NCBI GenBank assembly: GCA_937901145.1
Contig: CALCHE010000208.1
Coordinates: forward strand, 1 to 10,089
From: an uncultured Clostridia bacterium
Lineage (GTDB): Bacteria > Bacillota > Clostridia > Oscillospirales > Acutalibacteraceae
DNA length: 10,089 nt
Direction: 5' to 3'
The position numbers were made by a program, and so were the translations under genes. How positions within the stretch are numbered: the stretch's first letter is position 1; each line of letters starts with the position of its first letter. Positions 5,618 to 10,089 of this stretch are shown here, in pieces. The notes beneath the pieces were generated by a model that ran no database searches, was not told where the DNA came from, and saw only the letters and a program-made list of their open reading frames with translations.

Positions 5618-6568
5618 ATGACTGATATGTTCAAAACAATATACGAATTAGGTATCATCCCCGTAGTCGCTATCGACGATGCCGATAAGGCAGTACCTCT
5701 CGCCAAAGCTCTTCGTGACGGAGGTCTTCCTGCAGCGGAGATCACCTTCAGAACAGCTGCTGCTGAGGAATCAATCAGAAGAATCACTGCTGAATGTCCC
5801 GATGTTTTAGTCGGTGCAGGTACGGTTCTTACTCCCGAGCAGTGTGACAGAGCTATCGCTGCAGGTGCTAAGTTCGTGGTAACTCCCGGCTTTAATCCCG
5901 AAATGGTTAAGTATATCAAGGATTCAGGTATTCCCATGATGCCCGGTGCCGCTACTCCCGGTGAAATGGAGCAGGCTATGAGCATGGGTCTTACCAATAT
6001 CAAGTTCTTCCCTGCAGAAGCAAACGGCGGTGTAGCAAAGCTCAAGGCTTTAGCAGGTCCCTATCAGGCAGCTAAATGGATGCCCACAGGCGGTGTCAAT
6101 GCAAAGAACCTGAACGACTATCTTTCCTTCGACAGAATCCTCTGCTGCGGCGGCACATGGCTTGCTACAAGTGCTGACATCAATGAGGGCAGATGGGACG
6201 AAATTACAGAGAAATGCAAAAAGGCAGTAGAAACAATGCTCGGCTTCACTCTCGGCGGTATCGTGCTTTATACTGACGATGAAAGTGCAAAGAAGGAAGC
6301 AAAGATGCTTTCTTCACTTTTCGGCTTCGAATACAAAGAAGGCGAAGACTGCGTTTCCGCAGGTGCTCTTTCCTTTATGAAGGGTGACGGTGACGCTAAG
6401 GGCTGTATCGTAATCAATACACTTAACGGTAACCGTGCGGCTGCTTATGTTAACAGAAAAGGCATAGAAATCGATCCCGATATATGGTACGATAAAAAAG
6501 GCAATATCACTTGCTTCGGCTTAAAAGAAAAAGTTGCAGGCTTCGAAATCTGCATTGAAACTAAATAA
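5618..6568 (+). CDS. kdgA: KDPG/KHG aldolase with a C-terminal extension
   Basis: Cleaves 2-keto-3-deoxy-6-phosphogluconate to pyruvate and glyceraldehyde-3-phosphate, the last pathway step. Residues 1-208 form a class I aldolase barrel. EITFRT (41-46) gives catalytic Glu41 and Arg45. GAGT (66-69) and VVTPGF (87-92) follow. IKFFPAE (128-134) holds the Schiff-base Lys129, and PTGGV is at 156-160. Spacing agrees with E. coli Eda (Glu45, Arg49, Thr73, Lys133). The product is 316 residues, about 105 more than a plain aldolase. The tail (about 211-316) resembles a VOC/glyoxalase-type fold: a helix ending in FGFEY, then INTLNGNRAAAYV, GIEID and a closing GFEICI. I recall similar tails in other Firmicutes KDPG aldolases. 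The start is ATG 5618 because GGAGG at 5605-5609 lies 8 nt upstream; a TTG at 5603 would precede that site. Confidence 0.94.
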   Translation: MTDMFKTIYELGIIPVVAIDDADKAVPLAKALRDGGLPAAEITFRTAAAEESIRRITAECPDVLVGAGTVLTPEQCDRAIAAGAKFVVTPGFNPEMVKYIKDSGIPMMPGAATPGEMEQAMSMGLTNIKFFPAEANGGVAKLKALAGPYQAAKWMPTGGVNAKNLNDYLSFDRILCCGGTWLATSADINEGRWDEITEKCKKAVETMLGFTLGGIVLYTDDESAKKEAKMLSSLFGFEYKEGEDCVSAGALSFMKGDGDAKGCIVINTLNGNRAAAYVNRKGIEIDPDIWYDKKGNITCFGLKEKVAGFEICIETK

Positions 6569-6591
6569 ACCTCTCCGTTTTGACTGCTGAG

Positions 6592-6619
6592 TGCAAAACG
6601 CAAAACGCTAAACGCAAAA
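6592..6619 (+). repeat. Left heptamer array of element 2 (4 x 7 nt)
   Basis: Four uninterrupted heptamers: TGCAAAA, CGCAAAA, CGCTAAA, CGCAAAA, followed by CGAAG. Confidence 0.85.
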
Positions 6620-6663
6620 CGAAGCGACAATACAGGCAGTTATATTATTAATGGGGTGTAAAA

Positions 6664-7011
6664 ATGAAAAGTATTATCGAAGAGAAATCTTTCGATTTTG
6701 CTGTCAGAATTGTAAATCTGTACAAGCATCTGACAACCGATAAAAAAGAGTTTGTTTTATCAAAACAACTGCTTCGAAGTGGCACAAGTATTGGTGCTAA
6801 TGTTTCAGAGGGAGAAAGAGGGCAGACCAAGCCTGATTTCAATACCAAAATGAGCATAGCTTTAAAAGAAGCAAACGAAACATATTATTGGTTGCGACTT
6901 TTATGTAAAACAGATTATATGACTGATAAAGAGTTTCATAGTATGGAAAATGATGTTAAAGAAATCATTGCAATTCTTACATCAATCTGTAAAAAAACAA
7001 ACAAAAATTAA
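6664..7011 (+). CDS. Four-helix-bundle protein (23S rRNA intervening-sequence protein/Avd-like family)
   Basis: A 115-residue, probably cytoplasmic helical protein. The family hallmark is clear: a helix with FDFAVRIVNLYKHL (10-23), then LSKQLLRSGTSIGANVSEG (37-55), then a long helix with KMSIALKEANETYYWLRLL (67-85). Members are encoded in 23S rRNA intervening sequences and as free-standing genes, and are structurally related to Avd of diversity-generating retroelements. Their molecular job is mostly unknown. GGGGTG at 6653-6658 lies 5 nt before the ATG. Codons look more A/T-ending than those of the enzymes on either side, and the gene has no evident link to hexuronate metabolism. With the inverted heptamer arrays on both sides, it is most likely an insertion into the operon, cotranscribed in the same direction. 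Confidence 0.9.
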   Translation: MKSIIEEKSFDFAVRIVNLYKHLTTDKKEFVLSKQLLRSGTSIGANVSEGERGQTKPDFNTKMSIALKEANETYYWLRLLCKTDYMTDKEFHSMENDVKEIIAILTSICKKTNKN

Positions 7012-7028
7012 ATGCTTACTGTAAAACA

Positions 7029-7060
7029 GCAGAACAGACTGACGGTTAATTCCGTTCTGC
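7029..7060 (+). terminator. Weak terminator-like hairpin after the four-helix-bundle gene
   Basis: GCAGAAC (7029-7035) and GTTCTGC (7054-7060) form a 7-bp stem around an 18-nt loop. A smaller alternative is ACGG-TTAATT-CCGT (7042-7055). The T-rich but interrupted GTTTTGCGTTTTGC follows. The tract is too broken for a confident intrinsic terminator, and kdgK has no visible promoter of its own, so partial attenuation at most is likely. Confidence 0.3.
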
Positions 7061-7082
7061 GTTTTGCGTTTTGCACTTTGCG
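7055..7082 (-). repeat. Right heptamer array of element 2 (4 x 7 nt, inverted)
   Basis: On the plus strand TTCTGCG, TTTTGCG, TTTTGCA, CTTTGCG. On the minus strand CGCAAAG, TGCAAAA, CGCAAAA, CGCAGAA, inverted relative to 6592-6619. Confidence 0.85.
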
Positions 7083-7109
7083 TTTTAAAATTATTTTGAG
7101 GTGAAACAA

Positions 7110-8135
7110 ATGGCAAAAAGAATTGTTACTTTCGGCGAAATTATGTTAAGACTCGCACCTGAGGGTTATCTTCGTTTCTTCCAGAACGATACTATGCAGG
7201 CTACCTTCGGCGGCGGTGAGGCTAACGTGGCAGTATCCCTCGCCAACTACGGAATGGATGCTTCTTTCGTTACAAAGCTTCCTTCCCATGCTATCGGTCA
7301 GGGTGCAGTCAATTCTCTGCGTGCTCTCGGTGTCGATACAAAGGACATCGTAAGAGGCGGTGAGAGAGTGGGTATCTACTATCTCGAAAAGGGTGCTTCA
7401 CAGCGCGGCTCCGTATGCATTTATGACAGAGCATACTCTGCTATCCAGCTCGCTAAAAGAGAGGACTTTGACTGGGACAAGATTTTCGACGGTGCTGACT
7501 GGTTCCACTTCACAGGCATCACACCGGCTCTCGGTGAAAACCTCGTTGAAATCTGTCTCGATGCATGTAAGGCCGCTAAGGAAAAGGGTGTAAAGATTTC
7601 CTGCGACCTTAACTACCGCGGTAAGCTCTGGACCCGAGCTCAGGCAAGAGAGGCTATGACAAAGCTCTGTAAGTATGTTGATGTTTGCATTTCAAACGAA
7701 GAGGATGCCAAGGACGTTTTCGGTATCGAAGCAGAAAACACCGACATTTACGGCGGTAAGCTCGACAAAGAAGGCTACAAGTCAGTTGCTAAGCAGCTTA
7801 TGGACACCTTCGGCTTCGAAAAGGTAGCCATCACACTCCGTTCCTCCATTTCAGCCAATGATAACGACTGGGCAGGTATGCTTTATGACGGTACTGATTA
7901 CTGCTTCTCAAAGGAATACCACCTTCACATCGTTGACCGTGTAGGCGGCGGCGACAGCTTCGGCGGCGGTCTTATCTATGCTCTTTTAAACGGCAAGACA
8001 ACTCAGGAGGCTGTAGAATTTGCAGTAGCAGCTTCCGCTCTCAAGCATTCAATCGAAGGCGACTACAACAGAGTAACCGTTTCCGAAGTAGAAAAACTCG
8101 CAGGCGGCGACGCTTCCGGCAGAGTTCAGAGATAA
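7110..8135 (+). CDS. kdgK: 2-keto-3-deoxygluconate kinase
   Basis: Phosphorylates KDG to KDPG with ATP, between UxuA and KdgA. It is a 341-residue cytoplasmic PfkB/ribokinase-family sugar kinase of ordinary length. FGEIMLRLAP (8-17) starts the fold. FGGGEANVAVSLANYG (33-48) is the N-terminal sugar-binding signature, and CDLNYR lies at 165-170. DRVGGGDSFGGGLIYAL (276-292) is the PfkB C-terminal signature with catalytic base Asp282. The MLRLAP and RFFQ start is typical of KDG kinases within PfkB. ATG 7110 has GAGGTG at 7098-7103, 6 nt upstream. A GTG at 7101 lies within that ribosome binding site and is rejected. Substrate assignment is strongly supported by the operon. Confidence 0.94.
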   Translation: MAKRIVTFGEIMLRLAPEGYLRFFQNDTMQATFGGGEANVAVSLANYGMDASFVTKLPSHAIGQGAVNSLRALGVDTKDIVRGGERVGIYYLEKGASQRGSVCIYDRAYSAIQLAKREDFDWDKIFDGADWFHFTGITPALGENLVEICLDACKAAKEKGVKISCDLNYRGKLWTRAQAREAMTKLCKYVDVCISNEEDAKDVFGIEAENTDIYGGKLDKEGYKSVAKQLMDTFGFEKVAITLRSSISANDNDWAGMLYDGTDYCFSKEYHLHIVDRVGGGDSFGGGLIYALLNGKTTQEAVEFAVAASALKHSIEGDYNRVTVSEVEKLAGGDASGRVQR

Positions 8136-8156
8136 AAGTTTAAAGGAGAATAAATT

Positions 8157-9602
8157 ATGAGTTCAAAATCAAAAGCACCTCAGGGTGCAATCCGTCCCTT
8201 CGGATGGCAGGACAAATTAGGTTATGCCATGGGTGATATGGGTTGCGGCTTCTCTTTCCAGCTCGTTTCCACCTTTATGCAGCTTTTCTATCTGCAGTTC
8301 ATCGGCCTTTCCCCTAATGACTACGCTGTAATCATTCTTATTTCTAAAGCATTCGACGCAGTAAACGACATCGTTATCGGTAATCTCGTAGACACTAAGA
8401 AAATCGGTAAAAAGAGTAAGTATATGCCCTGGATTTTACTCGGTGCAGTTACACTTATCATCTTTAATGTTATGATTTTCGCTCCCGTAAAGGATTTCTC
8501 TTATGCAGGTAAATATGCATGGTGTCTCATTTCCTACTGTCTGTGGTCCGTAGCATACACTATGGTAAACGTTCCCTACGGTTCACTTCATTCGGTTATT
8601 ACTGACGATCCTCAGCAGAGAGTTTCTCTTTCCACCTTCCGTTCAATCGGTGCAGCTCTTCCCGCTATCATCATTATGATCGTTCTTCCCGGTATCGTTT
8701 ACGATAAGTCTGTAAATCCCACCACAGGTATCGAAGAACAGGTGCTCAAGGGTGAAACACTTCTTCCCGTGGCTATCGCAATGTCAATCTTTGCTCTGGC
8801 TGTTCTCTGGGGTACCACCGTACTCGTTAAAGAGCGTGTAACCCGTGAAGTTACTGAAAATACCACCGGTATAAAGGCTATGATGTCTTCCGTCAAATCC
8901 TTCTTCACCAACCGTGCTATGGTCGGTGCTACCATCGCTTCTGTAGCTGCTGTAGCTCTTTTCAACTCTACTATGGCTCTTAACAATATGGTATTCCAGT
9001 ATTACTTCAAGGATACCAGCAAGGTTGGTATGGCAATGATCGGCTCTTATGCTCCCATGATCTTTGTTATGGTCTTCCTCGGTAAGCTTACCAAAAAATA
9101 CGGTAAAAAGAACATTCTCTCCATCGCAATGCTCGTAGGTGCCGTTTCAGGTATCGTATCCATCTTTGCTCCCGTTACTCCCGATTCAAAGGGTATGATA
9201 GTTTACATCGTATGTCTTATGGGTCTTAACGTAGGTAATGCTGTATTCCAGATTTCCGTATGGGCTATCGTAGCTGACTGTATCGAAGTAAGCTACCGTA
9301 AGACAGGTAAGAGTGAAGAGGGCTCACTTTACGCTCTTTACTCCTTCTTCCGTAAGCTTTCACAGGGTATCGGTCAGGCTGTAGTTTCCTGGGGTCTCGT
9401 AGCTATCGGCTTCGTTGAAGGTGAAAACGCTGTTCAGCCCGAAAGCTTCGGTGCAGATGTAAAGAACCTTTATTTCGTAGTTTTAGCTGTAGGCTCACTT
9501 ATCGCATTCCTTTCAATGAAGTTTATTTATAACATTTCAAAGAAGGACGAGGACGAAATGGCTTTAGCCTCCAAGTCCTCTGCTGAAGGCGAAACCGCAT
9601 AA
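8157..9602 (+). CDS. GPH-family sugar:cation symporter (probable hexuronate or hexuronide importer)
   Basis: A 481-residue inner-membrane permease of the glycoside-pentoside-hexuronide:cation symporter family (MFS fold, about 12 helices), the family of MelB and UidB. Seen in order: FGWQDKLGYAMGDMG near the N-terminus (15-29), the cation-site-type DAVND (67-71), a cytoplasmic loop with YMPWILLG (89-96), NVPYGSL (138-144) and ITDDPQQRVSLSTFR (148-162). The second half has long hydrophobic stretches (about 295-345 and 435-460) and VADCIEVSYRKTGKSEEGS (372-390). The tail is charged and cytoplasmic. AAAGGAG at 8142-8148 sits 8 nt before the ATG, 21 nt after kdgK. As the only transporter in the operon it most likely supplies the hexuronate. 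Whether it takes free glucuronate or a glucuronide cannot be decided here. Confidence 0.93.
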   Translation: MSSKSKAPQGAIRPFGWQDKLGYAMGDMGCGFSFQLVSTFMQLFYLQFIGLSPNDYAVIILISKAFDAVNDIVIGNLVDTKKIGKKSKYMPWILLGAVTLIIFNVMIFAPVKDFSYAGKYAWCLISYCLWSVAYTMVNVPYGSLHSVITDDPQQRVSLSTFRSIGAALPAIIIMIVLPGIVYDKSVNPTTGIEEQVLKGETLLPVAIAMSIFALAVLWGTTVLVKERVTREVTENTTGIKAMMSSVKSFFTNRAMVGATIASVAAVALFNSTMALNNMVFQYYFKDTSKVGMAMIGSYAPMIFVMVFLGKLTKKYGKKNILSIAMLVGAVSGIVSIFAPVTPDSKGMIVYIVCLMGLNVGNAVFQISVWAIVADCIEVSYRKTGKSEEGSLYALYSFFRKLSQGIGQAVVSWGLVAIGFVEGENAVQPESFGADVKNLYFVVLAVGSLIAFLSMKFIYNISKKDEDEMALASKSSAEGETA

Positions 9603-9616
9603 GAAAAAATAAATAT

Positions 9617-9644
9617 AAGAGGCTGTGTGATGCAGCCTCTTTTT
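9617..9644 (+). terminator. Rho-independent terminator of the hexuronate operon
   Basis: AGAGGCTG (9618-9625), loop TGTGATG, CAGCCTCT (9633-9640) forms a perfect 8-bp GC-rich stem running directly into TTTTT. It lies 14 nt after the transporter stop and marks the operon's end. Confidence 0.92.
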
Positions 9645-9655
9645 ATGTTCATATA

Positions 9656-9702
9656 AAAGATTTTTCCCTCTGCTTAAAATGACAGAGCGGGTTTCTGTAG
9701 GG
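9656..9702 (+). repeat. Composite flank repeat, block 1, right copy
   Basis: Matches 65-111 at 41 of 47 positions without gaps and, like it, runs into a GTAGGG palindrome. Confidence 0.75.
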
Positions 9703-9724
9703 AACGGTCAAGACCGTTCCCTAC
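9697..9724. repeat. GTAGGG palindrome, copy 5
   Basis: The longest of the family: GTAGGGAACGGTC (9697-9709), loop AA, GACCGTTCCCTAC (9712-9724), a perfect 13-bp stem. Here the GTAGGG lead is itself paired, unlike copies 1-4. Confidence 0.8.
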
Positions 9725-9766
9725 TGTTCCGTTATTAATCGGGTGTTAAATATTCATCCGTGCTTT

Positions 9767-9807
9767 TGCTTCGCAGAGTTACTTTTGAGGGGCAAAAGTA
9801 ACTAAAA
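9767..9807 (+). repeat. Composite flank repeat, block 2, right copy
   Basis: TGCTTCGCAGAG (9767-9778), identical to 236-247, then TTACTTTTG-AGGGG-CAAAAGTAA (9779-9801), a perfect 9-bp stem. The left copy has a different loop. Confidence 0.7.
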
Positions 9808-9846
9808 TCATTCTTTGTCGGAATGATTCCGAACGCAGAAAAGTAA

Positions 9847-9897
9847 CGGAATAAGGTCTGATGAACTGATTACCGTTATCGCCTCAGTCTGCCGTTC
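9847..9897 (+). repeat. Composite flank repeat, block 3, right copy
   Basis: CGGAATAAGGTCTGATGAAC and following bases correspond to 335-362, and CTCAGTCTGCCGT corresponds to CTTAGTCTACCGT in the left copy. Confidence 0.6.
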
Positions 9898-10089
9898 AGA
9901 TAGAAACAACCTCTCTGACACTTACCATTTTGAGGTACTGAAAGAATGATTATGCGAACTATTTGTTTTGAACGGGATGAGACACAACATTAATGTTAAA
10001 TTACTACGACAGTGGTTTATCTCCGCCGAGTCTACGAAGGCGGTCACCGAGGAAAGTATTTTCCGAGGCAAAAGGGCGCTTTGTTTACT

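Larger units (their letters stand above)
6592..7082. mobile_element. Heptamer-bounded element 2 carrying a four-helix-bundle gene
   Basis: A 491-bp segment bounded by four heptamers and four inverted heptamers (23/28 agreement in stem register), enclosing a single gene at 6664-7011. It begins 23 nt after the kdgA stop and ends 15 nt before the kdgK ribosome binding site, so it accounts for almost the whole gap. In a transcript the two arrays could pair into a long stem that loops out the small gene. The layout resembles rRNA intervening sequences, where a four-helix-bundle gene sits inside an extended stem, but no rRNA is present here. Mobility is inferred. Confidence 0.6.
9645..10089. other. 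Gene-free repeat-rich right flank
   Basis: No credible gene is seen to the window's edge. The first 250 bp repeat blocks of the left flank in the same order and orientation (9656-9702, 9767-9807, 9847-9897), plus a fifth GTAGGG palindrome. The last 60 bp contain CCGAGG twice (direct repeat, 10048 and 10064) in otherwise unremarkable sequence. Confidence 0.7.

Noticed and set aside
5596..6045. 149-codon open frame antisense to kdgA
   Set aside because: Shadow of the aldolase coding sequence with no independent support.
6592..7082. A diversity-generating retroelement around the Avd-like protein
   Set aside because: There is no reverse transcriptase, no template/variable repeat pair and no variable C-type-lectin target gene in the window.
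6592..7082. An rRNA intervening sequence in its usual place
   Set aside because: The sequence on both sides is protein-coding operon, not 23S rRNA.

Overview
The window carries a hexuronate (glucuronate) catabolic operon of a low-to-moderate-GC Gram-positive bacterium. An anaerobic gut Clostridium relative of the Ruminococcus/Oscillospiraceae type is most likely. This rests on protein style, GGAGG-type ribosome binding sites, the Bacillus/Clostridia-type (short-chain dehydrogenase) fructuronate reductase, and palindromic intergenic repeats of a kind I associate with gut Clostridia. The taxon is inferred, not proven.

Layout. 1-713: gene-free, filled with palindromic and composite repeats. 714-1662 (minus): an AraC-family regulator with its own terminator. 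1663-1809: a compact divergent control region with a promoter for each direction. Between them lies a 15-bp direct repeat (12/15 identical) spaced exactly 21 bp, the geometry expected of an AraC-family operator. 1810-9602 (plus): uxaC, uxuA, uxuB (SDR type), kdgA, a small four-helix-bundle gene, kdgK and a GPH-family sugar:cation symporter, closed by a rho-independent terminator at 9617-9644. 9645-10089: gene-free, repeating in the same order and orientation several blocks of the left flank.

How the genes work together. The transporter imports a hexuronate or hexuronide. UxaC isomerises glucuronate to fructuronate, UxuB reduces it to mannonate, UxuA dehydrates that to 2-keto-3-deoxygluconate (KDG), KdgK phosphorylates it and KdgA cleaves KDPG to pyruvate and glyceraldehyde-3-phosphate. 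The pathway is complete. No galacturonate-specific enzymes (tagaturonate reductase, altronate dehydratase) and no beta-glucuronidase lie in the window.

The most unusual structure is a pair of insertion-like elements in the operon's two large gaps, 5211-5573 and 6592-7082. Each begins with exactly four tandem heptamers (consensus about YGCARAA) and ends with four copies of the same heptamer in inverted orientation. The second encloses a four-helix-bundle gene of the 23S rRNA intervening-sequence protein/Avd-like family. The first encloses no gene, only a chain of hairpins. This suggests a small mobile or RNA-processed element family with coding and non-coding members. That reading is inference; the arrays themselves are directly visible.
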